Shown here: positions 1 through 8,572 of the stretch, piece by piece
Numbering within the stretch: the first letter of the stretch is position 1
How the letters are laid out: every line of letters starts with the position of its first letter
Origin: Bacteroidota bacterium
GTDB taxonomy: Bacteria; Bacteroidota; Bacteroidia; Bacteroidales; Paludibacteraceae
Assembly (NCBI GenBank): GCA_030706455.1
Contig: JAUZOL010000001.1
Span: 186,001-250,000, forward strand
Reading direction: 5' to 3'
DNA length: 64,000 nucleotides
Translations under genes and position numbers: made by a program
Notes under the pieces: model-generated
Told to the model about the DNA's origin: nothing
Database searches by the model: none
The model's input: the letters and a program-made list of their open reading frames with translations, nothing else

Positions 1-1018
1 TTGCCACATTCAAATATTTCCTGGCGTCGTCTTTGGATACGTATTGACTCAACTCAATCAGGGCAGAAGATATAACGGCTCCCGCAGAAGCATCTCGGCA
101 AACATTCGGAATTTTAGTGTCATCAAAATCCCAATACGGAATTTTATCCTTTGGCAAACGGGGATGATTGAGAATGAAAGCCGCTATTTTTTGTGCCTGA
201 TGCAAATAAACGACATCTTTCGTTTCGCGATAACACATGGTATAGCCATACAGAGCCCATGCCTGACCTCGTGACCAGGAAGATTCGTCGGCAAACCCCT
301 GACGTGTTTTACGAGCTTTTACTTTTCCCGTTACCGGATCATAGAAAACGACATGATAGCAACTTGCATCATTACGAAAATGATTTTTCATGGTAGTATT
401 TGCATGAGCAACAGCCACTTCCCGAAATTTAGAATTCCCGGTAAGTTTATATGCTTCAAACAACAATTCGAGATTCATCATGTTATCAATAATCACCGGA
501 TAAACCCCGGCACCTCTGTCCCATGACTTTATACATCCCGTCACCGGACTGAATCTTGTACAGAGAGATTGAGCGGCTCTTATAATCTTAGCTTTATAGT
601 CAGCATCGCCAGTCAACCGATAACCATTGCCATAACTACAATAGACAATAAAACCAATATCATGCGTATTGGTAGCATTTTGCATGCCTTCCAAACGATC
701 GGAGAAAAGTTTGGCATGCTGTTTTATCTGCTCATTTTTAGAATATCCGTACAAATACCAAAGCGTTCCCGGGAAAAAGCCACATGTCCATGAAGTAGTA
801 TCACATAAAGCCAGATTTCCATTCTTATCCAGCGTAACGGGAAACTTTCCAGGCCGATCTTTTACACTTTCAGCCATCTTTATCTCTTGTTTTACTGCAA
901 AATCAAGTTTTTGATTGATGGTGGTAAGAAAAGATTTTGATGTAGCTTTGGATTGTGCACATAAGGTTATGGTTCCAACAACACACACAAGCAGTGCAAC
1001 GTGTAGTTTCAATCTCAT
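1..1018 (-). CDS. GH88 unsaturated glucuronyl hydrolase (3' end beyond window)
   Basis: Glycoside hydrolase family 88: hydrolytic removal of the unsaturated uronic acid left on oligosaccharides by polysaccharide lyases. The frame opens at ATG 1018 with a signal peptide (MRLKLHVALLVC...) and stays open for 339 codons to the left edge, so the C-terminus is missing. Family motifs are visible: THDIGF (first catalytic Asp), IDNMMNLE (the second, acid/base Asp), and a late RDASAGA stretch matching the conserved RDSSAAA region. Family members are usually 370-420 residues, so little is lost. It is the last visible gene of the enzyme run of the first polysaccharide locus, 21 bp after the DUF2264 gene. 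Periplasmic or lipid-anchored action is inferred; exact linkage preference cannot be read. Confidence 0.88.
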   Translation of the reverse strand, partial: MRLKLHVALLVCVVGTITLCAQSKATSKSFLTTINQKLDFAVKQEIKMAESVKDRPGKFPVTLDKNGNLALCDTTSWTCGFFPGTLWYLYGYSKNEQIKQHAKLFSDRLEGMQNATNTHDIGFIVYCSYGNGYRLTGDADYKAKIIRAAQSLCTRFSPVTGCIKSWDRGAGVYPVIIDNMMNLELLFEAYKLTGNSKFREVAVAHANTTMKNHFRNDASCYHVVFYDPVTGKVKARKTRQGFADESSWSRGQAWALYGYTMCYRETKDVVYLHQAQKIAAFILNHPRLPKDKIPYWDFDDTKIPNVCRDASAGAVISSALIELSQYVSKDDARKYLNVA

Positions 1019-1039
1019 ATTTTTTATATTTAGGTTTGA

Positions 1040-2281
1040 TTAATGATTAAATTCCAATGCATGATCGCCGTTCACATCCTGGCCCGACCAAATTTTCACT
1101 GCCGTCCAGGCTTTATCCTCACACGTCCAAAACGAATCGTTCACCGACAAACCAAGCGGTAGAAAAATATTGGTGCATATATATAAGCTTCCGGTATTGT
1201 TATATACATCTGCTAATCCGGGCTGGTCTCCGCAAACTCCTAAATTCAGCCACCCGGCAGTCGAGAATGTATTCGGTGCATCCAACGTTTTTCGAATCAC
1301 AGCGGTCAGTGCAGCCCGCACCTGCCCTTCAGTCAAAGATACCGGCAAATTTTTATGCAAAGCCATATCCGCAAGGTGTTGAAACGCTGCACCTCGGTAG
1401 ACTATTGATCGGCCCGTTGCCGGGAAAGATCCATCTGCATTGATACATCTCTCTTGCAATTGTGCATACCGTTTGCTGATCGTATCCAATTTACCCGCGT
1501 ATTGTTTATACCTGTTAGTTTTCTGTATCATTACATACATAATTGTATTCATATACGGCTGAATAACATAGCTATTGTAATAATTTATATTAAACGGATT
1601 TCCATCCGAGAACATTCCATCTCCCGTATACCAGTGTTCCATAAATTCGCGAATGCCGAATTCAATACGAACCGGATCATACGGAATATCGTACTGACAG
1701 AAGAATGCTTCTATCATCGCTGAAAACAATATCCAGTTGTTATACACCGGAACGGTTGACCGCGTTTTTTTCAAGGCTTCAACAACCTGATTCTGCACTT
1801 TGGTATCCAAATGATTCCAGAGCCACGGAGCCCGGATAAGAGCCAGTGCAACATAGGATGCATCTACCAAGGGCTGAGGGATAGGTGCCATCCATGCCAC
1901 ATAATCTTTTGCCGCAGGATTCGTGGCATTATCGATCGCTTTCAGGCTCCATTCGCGGTAACGATTTCTCAATGCTATCTCATCTTGCGAGCCACCTTCC
2001 GAATTAAGCCAGGGAGCAATTCCACTCAAAGTTCTGCCAAAGATTTCGAGATAAGCCACCTTTTTCCTATTCTTCGGATCATCGCTAATAGACGGAACCG
2101 ACACTGGCATTTCTTCACGCAAGCGGTCGTTTGCGAGGTTCGACATTACGGGTTTTGCAATTTTGTCAAGATAGTTAAGCCATTCAAGACGTCGATTCTC
2201 CGCACCATTGTTTTGCGCTGATAAATCGGGAATAATCACACTGCCGACAACCAAAATCAGCAAAAAAAATAGTCTCTTCAT
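1040..2281 (-). CDS. DUF2264 family secreted protein
   Basis: Secreted protein of 413 residues with an N-terminal signal peptide (MKRLFFLLILVVGS...). I recognise it as a DUF2264-type protein: an all-alpha, probably (alpha/alpha)6-barrel protein rich in Trp and Tyr, with the stretch IAPWLNSEGG near residue 70 and NWILFSAMIEAF near 180. DUF2264 proteins are repeatedly found in Bacteroidota polysaccharide loci next to uronyl hydrolases and lyases, and a glycosidase or lyase-like role is suspected, but I cannot assign a reaction. It sits between the GH88 gene (21 bp downstream) and an esterase gene (29 bp upstream), so it is almost certainly co-transcribed. A poly-Asn turn (PFNINYYNSYVIQP) may be part of the substrate groove. 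Confidence 0.75.
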   Translation of the reverse strand: MKRLFFLLILVVGSVIIPDLSAQNNGAENRRLEWLNYLDKIAKPVMSNLANDRLREEMPVSVPSISDDPKNRKKVAYLEIFGRTLSGIAPWLNSEGGSQDEIALRNRYREWSLKAIDNATNPAAKDYVAWMAPIPQPLVDASYVALALIRAPWLWNHLDTKVQNQVVEALKKTRSTVPVYNNWILFSAMIEAFFCQYDIPYDPVRIEFGIREFMEHWYTGDGMFSDGNPFNINYYNSYVIQPYMNTIMYVMIQKTNRYKQYAGKLDTISKRYAQLQERCINADGSFPATGRSIVYRGAAFQHLADMALHKNLPVSLTEGQVRAALTAVIRKTLDAPNTFSTAGWLNLGVCGDQPGLADVYNNTGSLYICTNIFLPLGLSVNDSFWTCEDKAWTAVKIWSGQDVNGDHALEFNH

Positions 2282-2310
2282 AATGTTTTCAATTAATATA
2301 CAGCTACTTC

Positions 2311-3225
2311 TTAATTTATTATACCAGTTTCAATCAACCAGTTTTCCGCCAACACTGGCCAATATCCAGTTATTCCCGGATTCTTACGTACCCGAATACT
2401 ATGTCCTCCATTGGGGAAAATATGCAGCGAACACCCCTTAACATCCTGCTTCAAGAGACTTGAAAAATATAAAAGACTGTTTACGGGTGACACAGTTTGG
2501 TCATCTTCTGCCAGTGCGATAAAAGATGGTGGAGTTTGTATGCCTACATGCAATTGGCAGGAAAATTGTTCCAGGAGTGCTGGTGTTGCCTTTTTCCCCA
2601 AAAGCGTATTCCGGCTGGGCACATGAGCCGCTTCCAGCATGGAGATGACCGGCGAAATGAGAATTGCAAAGGCTGGTATAAAACTGTTGTAATCAATCGA
2701 ATCATTCGGAAGATACCACTCATTGGTGATCGTGGACAGACATGCCGCAATATGACCTCCTGCCGAAGCTCCCATTACACCCACTTTAGTTGCATCATAC
2801 CCCCACTCTTTTGATTTTGAACGAATCCATCTCATCGCTCTTTGTGCATCCTGCAGCGGCGCTTTATACGAATCGATTACATCCGGAGATTGCGGCAAAC
2901 GGTATTTAAGGACAAAAGCAGTCACTCCGATAGTATTAAACCATTTTGCCAACTGAAATCCGGTAGCATAAGAAAGCACCGAATAACCGCCGGATGGCAG
3001 AATCAATACGGCAGCGCCTTTGTTCTCTGCATTTGAAGGCCTGAATGCATACATACCAGGCACAGACACCCGGCAAATAAGTTCTGCATTCATACTATCT
3101 TTTACGCTTAATCCTCTGCTGTTCGCCATACACCCCGGTTTCCAAATCCGGATAAACTCCTGAGCTCCGACAGCAGATGCAGAGAACATCCAGATTAACG
3201 ATAGCAAGAAAAAATATTTCTTCAT
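2311..3225 (-). CDS. Secreted alpha/beta-hydrolase carbohydrate esterase (acetyl-esterase type)
   Basis: Alpha/beta-hydrolase fold esterase of 304 residues, probably removing acetyl or other acyl groups from the target glycan in the periplasm. The nucleophile elbow is MGASAGGH; a later AEDDQTVSP supplies the acid Asp and GGHSIRV the histidine. The oxyanion region is LPSGGYSVLSY. I start at ATG 3225 (MKKYFFLLSLIWMFS, a good signal peptide); a start 45 nt earlier would put a hydrophilic tail before it. It belongs to the BD-FAE/acetyl xylan esterase-like group. Flanked at short spacing by DUF2264 and the lyase gene, it fits an enzyme set for an acylated acidic polymer. Confidence 0.82.
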   Translation of the reverse strand: MKKYFFLLSLIWMFSASAVGAQEFIRIWKPGCMANSRGLSVKDSMNAELICRVSVPGMYAFRPSNAENKGAAVLILPSGGYSVLSYATGFQLAKWFNTIGVTAFVLKYRLPQSPDVIDSYKAPLQDAQRAMRWIRSKSKEWGYDATKVGVMGASAGGHIAACLSTITNEWYLPNDSIDYNSFIPAFAILISPVISMLEAAHVPSRNTLLGKKATPALLEQFSCQLHVGIQTPPSFIALAEDDQTVSPVNSLLYFSSLLKQDVKGCSLHIFPNGGHSIRVRKNPGITGYWPVLAENWLIETGIIN

Positions 3226-3286
3226 AATTTTGTTCGTGATTGAAAAATAAATACAAGGAGAAGGAATCATCGTTGGTGCATGATCT

Positions 3287-4360
3287 CTATTTTGCAGGAT
3301 ATGTGCCGATGCGCAAAGGCATCAACGTCGGGAATGTCCATGCATAAGCGTGAAAAGGATAAATAACCGGCCTTTTCGGTTGAACAAACTCAGTATAACT
3401 CTTCTCATTATAAATACCGTTCATCGCTTCCAATAAATTTTCCGGCCAGGGTTCACCTTCCCCGTTTCGCGGATTGGAAAACCACTTCCATTCATCGGGA
3501 TGTTTTGAGTAATAACACAAATAATCCAAGGCACTTTTTATCAATCGTCCCTCTTTATCGGACAGAAACAGATTCTCTCCTGTGCAATTGTAGGCAACCC
3601 AGCAGGCCGCAGTAATTGGAGCCAACGAGAAATAGGTGTACCATATTCCGTTCTTCTCCCGTTTCACTTCCTCAATCATTCGGCCGTCAGGGGCTATTTT
3701 TTGATCGAGATCTGACTTAATCAACCGTATGTTTTCTTGAATCTCTTTCTTATCAGCTAAAAACGATGCGCAAAGAAGCGAGCCAAACCGTCCCCAATCT
3801 CCCCAATTATTTTTCCGAACCCGAATATCATTTACAGCAGGCTGGTAGACCGACGTCACCCAGTTTACAAATTGATTTCGTTCGCGATTATTCCAAATTC
3901 CGGATCCGTCGATCAATTCAGCAGCTATCAACAACGCCGTACCATTATAGGCAAGCACCAACTCTCCGTCTGCATCCGAACATTTTTTATTAACAGAGGC
4001 CCAGGCATTCAGGAAATAGCATGCTTTTGCTCCGTACTTTTTATCTCCAGACAATCTGAAAGCAAGAGCGCTGGCATAAGCAGCAAATGCATCTCCGGAC
4101 AATGCTAAAGAGTTCTTTTTATGCAGTTCCGGTTTAAAATAAAAACCCGGTACAGAAAAATTTTCAAGCGCGTGATGCGGCTTGTTTTGCAAAGAATCTG
4201 CGATATGAATTAGCTGTTCATAAGCACTAAAACAAGGCTCTGCCTTCTGCTTTATCTTCAATTTCACAAAACGAATCTGTGCGTCCGGGTGCATGGAACT
4301 TTGACGAGCCATACACAAAGTCGAACTTAAAATCAATATTAAAAGCACTATCTTTTTCAT
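3287..4360 (-). CDS. Alginate-lyase-family polysaccharide lyase
   Basis: Secreted 357-residue protein of the alginate-lyase (alpha/alpha)n-toroid superfamily (Pfam Alginate_lyase; PL5/PL38-like). Features: signal peptide, NSLALSGDAFAAYASALAF helices, and the signature NNWGDWGRFGS near residue 190, where the Asn/Trp and a later WYTYFSLAP Tyr region line the catalytic cleft in this family. Expected reaction is beta-elimination at a uronic acid, giving the 4,5-unsaturated ends that the GH88 enzyme in the same operon removes. That pairing supports the function. Substrate (alginate, glucuronan or another uronate polymer) cannot be told from sequence. It is 4 bp downstream of the GH97 stop codon, so translationally close-coupled. 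Confidence 0.75.
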   Translation of the reverse strand: MKKIVLLILILSSTLCMARQSSMHPDAQIRFVKLKIKQKAEPCFSAYEQLIHIADSLQNKPHHALENFSVPGFYFKPELHKKNSLALSGDAFAAYASALAFRLSGDKKYGAKACYFLNAWASVNKKCSDADGELVLAYNGTALLIAAELIDGSGIWNNRERNQFVNWVTSVYQPAVNDIRVRKNNWGDWGRFGSLLCASFLADKKEIQENIRLIKSDLDQKIAPDGRMIEEVKREKNGIWYTYFSLAPITAACWVAYNCTGENLFLSDKEGRLIKSALDYLCYYSKHPDEWKWFSNPRNGEGEPWPENLLEAMNGIYNEKSYTEFVQPKRPVIYPFHAYAWTFPTLMPLRIGTYPAK

Positions 4361-4364
4361 CTTC

Positions 4365-6203
4365 CTATTGCAGGTTTTTCAGTCGCATAATGTAACCTCC
4401 GCCCGGTCGTAAATGTATAGTGACCACATCGCCATTGCGGACTTCTTTCTCCTCGCGAACAAAAGCATTCGGTACATTATTCTTATTATCAGACAAAACA
4501 AGTGCAGATGCTTTTTTCTTAATAAAATTCAATGCAAATGAAATCGTTGTCGGTTTTTTACCATTCATAACACCAATCCACCACTCATTCCCTTTTCTTT
4601 TGGCAAAAGCAGCCACCGCTCCTATTTCAGAGCAAGGTAGCACTATCGTTTCCTCCCACACAACGGGTATATCCCTCAAAACATCTTCAGCCGGGTTATC
4701 CAGATAATTGCGATAATCGTCAGCAAAATGGGTTAATGGCGAATTATATATCACAGCCTGAGCCAGCTCATGTGCCCAGGTATAACCCCGAAGCTCTTTG
4801 GCATCGAATATAACCGGAGTAAAATCGGCCGGTCCGGCAATAAAACGGGTAAACGGCATAATTTCATCCTGATCCAAGGGCATGAGACGGTCATAGCGAG
4901 TCATCTGATACTCATTGCCCCGCACACCTTCTCGGGTCATTTCGTGGGGCCAGGTTCTGCGCAAGCCAGTTGGTTTGATACAACCATGAAAATCACACAT
5001 TAGTTGGAGCTTATACGTTTCTTCACGTGCCATTTCATACCACTGCATTATTTCGGGTGTTGCCGGCGGAATAAAATCAATTTTAATCCCTTTTGCCCCT
5101 ACCTGTTTCACCTTTGTCAGATAAGTACGCAGGCTCTCTACATCGCGCATCTCTTTTGAATCTACCCACACGATACTTTTTACTCCGACTGAATTCCCGT
5201 AGTCTATAACTTCTTTCAGACATTGCCACTGATCTTTACCAGGTTGTCTCCAGTCGCGCCATCCATCATCAATTAAATAATACTCCCAGGTAAGGCGTGC
5301 TGCCGCATCGAACCACAATTTTTGGTCTTCGAATTTTGGAGCTCCCACGCTCCACCATTGCCATAAAACACGTCCGGGTTTTACCCAGCTAAAATCGGTT
5401 TGAGATTCAGGAGCTTTACACAAATTAGAGATTAAATCAGTATTAACTAAATCATTGAGATTATCAACCAGAATAACACATCTCCAGGGCGAGACAATTG
5501 AATTCTTCTGATTTTTCCACCCCTGCAAATTGGTTGTAAAATTTGCCTTGACAGCTCCATTCTGCTTCACCCAGCTCATATCTGGAAAATCGACACAACC
5601 GGCTTCACTAAATACCATATAAGAGTTGCTGGTTCGGACGGTAAACGGAGCCACTATGGCCTGATTTTCGCGAATTCCGCTAAAAGAAGAAACCGTATGT
5701 AATTCCTCATTACTATCAGCATATGGAGCCCAAAAACATTGCGCAGACGCTTGTATCGGAAAAGTAGTACCATCACTATTTACAACCTTATCCTTTGCAT
5801 TAGGAATAACATATTTCACGGCTACACCATCATCATAAGCCCTTACAAATAACTGATAACTGATATTGTGAGACTTGAATGGCAGTATCATTTCTCGGCA
5901 ATAATTAACCGCAGTGCTATGATTTCCAAACTGAGAATACTCTTCATGGATCGTCTTTTCTGCCACTTTACCGGTCATGGAAACATCTCGTCCAATATTA
6001 ATATTATCCAGAACCAACCCTAGAGAACAATCTGACAGCACTTTCGTATCGTTTTGCACAACAGCCAATTTCAACAGTTTGTTAGAAATATCTACCTTAG
6101 CCTCAATCTTTCCTCCAGGGCTCTTCAACGTTATAGCAACACTTTTCTGACTTATAACCAGCATAAGCAGTATCAGTAAAGAGACAACATATTTTAACTT
6201 CAT
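4365..6203 (-). CDS. GH97 alpha-glycosidase, probable retaining alpha-galactosidase subgroup
   Basis: Glycoside hydrolase family 97, 612 residues, with signal peptide, N-terminal beta-sandwich (residues ~25-270), (beta/alpha)8 barrel (~275-540) and C-terminal beta domain. Landmarks: VLWQWWSVGAP, EYYLIDDGW, and GIKIDF with Asp at about residue 376. In GH97 a nucleophilic Asp at this strand end marks the retaining (alpha-galactosidase-like) branch; the inverting SusB branch uses Glu bases instead. FHGCIKPTGLRRTWPHE is also typical. Start is ATG 6203 (MKLKYVVSLL); an upstream TTG at 6218 would add five residues. It lies between the lyase and GH29 genes in the same operon. Substrate assignment to galactosides is inference from the Asp. 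Confidence 0.88.
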   Translation of the reverse strand: MKLKYVVSLLILLMLVISQKSVAITLKSPGGKIEAKVDISNKLLKLAVVQNDTKVLSDCSLGLVLDNINIGRDVSMTGKVAEKTIHEEYSQFGNHSTAVNYCREMILPFKSHNISYQLFVRAYDDGVAVKYVIPNAKDKVVNSDGTTFPIQASAQCFWAPYADSNEELHTVSSFSGIRENQAIVAPFTVRTSNSYMVFSEAGCVDFPDMSWVKQNGAVKANFTTNLQGWKNQKNSIVSPWRCVILVDNLNDLVNTDLISNLCKAPESQTDFSWVKPGRVLWQWWSVGAPKFEDQKLWFDAAARLTWEYYLIDDGWRDWRQPGKDQWQCLKEVIDYGNSVGVKSIVWVDSKEMRDVESLRTYLTKVKQVGAKGIKIDFIPPATPEIMQWYEMAREETYKLQLMCDFHGCIKPTGLRRTWPHEMTREGVRGNEYQMTRYDRLMPLDQDEIMPFTRFIAGPADFTPVIFDAKELRGYTWAHELAQAVIYNSPLTHFADDYRNYLDNPAEDVLRDIPVVWEETIVLPCSEIGAVAAFAKRKGNEWWIGVMNGKKPTTISFALNFIKKKASALVLSDNKNNVPNAFVREEKEVRNGDVVTIHLRPGGGYIMRLKNLQ

Positions 6204-6251
6204 ACATTTAATTTTCAAACAATTACCAAATTCATCTTTTTCATAATTTAA

Positions 6252-7637
6252 TCAAATCGCACCTCCATCAATCTTGAACACCCATGCATATCTGCTCAAA
6301 TTATCAGATGGAGAAACCACAGGAGGCGTAATGGTTAATTGATTATTGACCGACGAATATTTTATTTTCCCCTTAAACCCTAACAATGTAACTGCATTAA
6401 CGTGAGGCACATCCTTAATTGTCATTGGAATATCCTGCCATTTCGTAACAATCACATATAAATCATTGCCTTTCGTGGTAAAGAACATGTTCGGATCTTT
6501 TTTGGACTTCGTTGAATGTTTCCAAGCTTGAGTTCCATAAATTGCTTCGCCGTTAATTGCCAGCCAATCCCCGACGTCTTTCAACCGTTGTTGCATAATG
6601 ACCGGAATTCTTCCATCTGCTGTAGGTCCTACATTAAGAAGCAAATTACCTCCTTTGGAGACTTTATCGACCAAAATACGAATCAGTGACTCTGAGGTTT
6701 CATAATCTTCCAGATATTCATTCCGGTTATAACCAAATGATCCTCCGATACCCCGGCATTCTTCCCAGGGGCGACCACTTTTTTCTCTCTTTACGGCCTG
6801 ATCACCATCGATATCGTACTCTGTGGTATAAAAACCTCCGTGCTTTCCCCGTGTATCCTTTCCCCAACGATCATTAACCACTATGGATTCTTTGACTGGC
6901 GAGTCGTTATATAACCAAGACAGAAACTCGGTGCTTTTCCACTGATCGCTTGTAATTTCCCATTCTCCGTCCGTCCACAACATATCCGGATGATAACGGT
7001 TCACCAAGTCTTTCATTTGAGGAATCATATGATCGGACACATATTTCGGCAGATCTTTTTTATACAGAGGATTATACCATTCATACAGCGAATAGTAAAA
7101 GCCCATGTGTAATCCGCTCGCTTTAACAGCAGTCGTCAAATCACCCGCCAAATCACGGTGAGGACCTACATCTACCGAGTTCCAGTTCCAGGCTTGTTCC
7201 GATGGCCACAGTGCAAATCCGTCATGATGTTTGGTGGTTAGCACGATGTACTTTGCACCCGATTGCTTGAATATCTCCGCCCATTTTGCCGGATCAAACA
7301 TCTCGGCCTTAAATTCGCTAACAAAATCAGGATATTCGGTTTTTGCACCGTAAATTTTGTTATGAAAGTCTGTAAATGCTGCAGAAGGTTTATCGGCAGG
7401 GTTTTGTCGAGCCCAGTACCATTCGGCATACTTTTCGTACACCTTACCTTTTGTCGGCGCCCACGCAGGTACGGAGTACAATCCCCAGTGAATAAAAATT
7501 CCGAACTTGGCTTCGGAAAACCAGGCGGGAACGGGACGACTGTCAATCGATTCCCATGTGGATTTATACAATGCTTGAGCATTAACACTTTGCAGAGCAA
7601 TCAACAAAAACGAAGAAACAAATAATAATTTTTTCAT
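6252..7637 (-). CDS. GH29 alpha-L-fucosidase
   Basis: Alpha-L-fucosidase of family GH29, 461 residues. A cleavable signal peptide (MKKLLFVSSFLLIAL...SVNAQ) precedes a catalytic barrel. Diagnostic motifs: KFGIFIHWGLYSVPAW, TTKHHDGFALWPS, and HPDMLWTDGEWE, whose Asp (about residue 223) is the expected nucleophile. GGNLLLNVGPTADG follows, also typical. The protein removes alpha-linked fucose by a retaining mechanism in the periplasm. I chose ATG 7637 for the signal peptide, not the in-frame ATG 21 nt upstream. The start codon is only 32 bp from a 235-bp inverted-repeat element, which therefore lies in its leader or promoter and may separate it from upstream genes. Confidence 0.93.
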   Translation of the reverse strand: MKKLLFVSSFLLIALQSVNAQALYKSTWESIDSRPVPAWFSEAKFGIFIHWGLYSVPAWAPTKGKVYEKYAEWYWARQNPADKPSAAFTDFHNKIYGAKTEYPDFVSEFKAEMFDPAKWAEIFKQSGAKYIVLTTKHHDGFALWPSEQAWNWNSVDVGPHRDLAGDLTTAVKASGLHMGFYYSLYEWYNPLYKKDLPKYVSDHMIPQMKDLVNRYHPDMLWTDGEWEITSDQWKSTEFLSWLYNDSPVKESIVVNDRWGKDTRGKHGGFYTTEYDIDGDQAVKREKSGRPWEECRGIGGSFGYNRNEYLEDYETSESLIRILVDKVSKGGNLLLNVGPTADGRIPVIMQQRLKDVGDWLAINGEAIYGTQAWKHSTKSKKDPNMFFTTKGNDLYVIVTKWQDIPMTIKDVPHVNAVTLLGFKGKIKYSSVNNQLTITPPVVSPSDNLSRYAWVFKIDGGAI

Positions 7638-7669
7638 ACGAAACGAGTTATAAATCAATTTTATAAAAA

Positions 7670-7904
7670 GAAGTCATCTTGACTTTTTATTTTTTGACCC
7701 CCAACCCCCAAAATGGAGGCTGTAACCTTGTAAAATGAACAAAATTTCCTCATTTTAAGGGCGAATTCCTCCCCATTTTGGGGAGGTTAGGTCAGACGAT
7801 AAATGTCTGACTCCGACACGAAGTCGTCGCGAGAGGGGTCGGTAATTGAAATTTAACAAATAATGCCCTTTTAGGCATATTCAGCCAAAAGTCAAGATGG
7901 CTTC
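7670..7904. repeat. 235-bp MITE-like element with terminal inverted repeats
   Basis: Terminal inverted repeats of 18 bp (7670-7687 and 7887-7904) match at 17 positions. Inside are further nested palindromes: a C-rich arm at about 7696-7719 faces a partner around 7768-7793, with an 8-bp hairpin CCTCCCCA/TGGGGAGG within the latter; GTCAGAC/GTCTGAC at about 7791-7811; and ATGCC/GGCAT near 7872-7879. No coding potential. The layout resembles a miniature inverted-repeat transposable element or a large REP-like palindrome. No clear target-site duplication is visible (only short A runs flank it). It lies directly upstream of the GH29 gene. Confidence 0.6.
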
Positions 7905-7924
7905 AAAATGCAGTCTGAGTAATA

Positions 7925-8572
7925 ATATTCAAATAAACAAATATTTTAGCCCAATTAGGTTCAGCCATTAGGGATGAAAAACTTTTTAGATTCAACGCCA
8001 TCAATGAGAATTTTCGTAATAATCTTTATAATTCACAGAGTCTTTCATTGAGTTCTCCAATTTTAAGCGAATAGCAACTTTGCCAAACGTCTCAGACAAT
8101 ATTCTGGCAGAAAGATTAGGAATCGTATATTTTTAAGTGGATCAACAACAAAATACTATAACCTTCAATAATTATAGCACGAATCAAAGACTAAGCTTTT
8201 CTGCCACATTATTATCCACAGTTATCTCAATCCAGCCCGAATTTGGTTCAATTAAACCAAAAGTCATTGTCATTCAGAAAACTAAAAAAACACAATCAGT
8301 TACTCTTTAAAATCCGGACACAACTTATTGTTTTGTAGAGAAACTCTTTCCCATTCTTTTCCTAGCCGATGCTGATCTAAATCTATTATCCTATTATTAA
8401 CAATACAATCTTTACCAATCGGACATGAAAAAACATGGAGATTCGCCTTCGCATAACTACTTACTATTATTTTAAAAAATAAACATTTAAATACTCCATG
8501 ATAAATCTTGGGTCCCCTTTCATTATAAGGATGGACTCCACTAGGATTACACCCTCTTAAATAATTCGTTTT
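7925..8572 (-). other. Intergenic stretch with possible decayed coding sequence
   Basis: About 650 bp without an intact gene. On the minus strand the frame directly after the TGA stop of the neighbouring esterase stays open for 90 codons (8572 to the TAA at 8300-8302) without any ATG. Next, a short frame beginning at ATG 8273 (MTMTFGLIEPNSGWIEIT...) runs 29 codons, and protein-like pieces appear in shifting frames down to about 7930. A gene degraded by frameshifts is possible, but nothing is recognisable, and the region is AT-rich so chance open frames cannot be excluded. Confidence 0.25.

Noticed and set aside
6204-6218. TTG start for the GH97 gene, five codons upstream.
   Set aside because: The ATG at 6203 directly begins a good signal peptide; the extension adds nothing recognisable.
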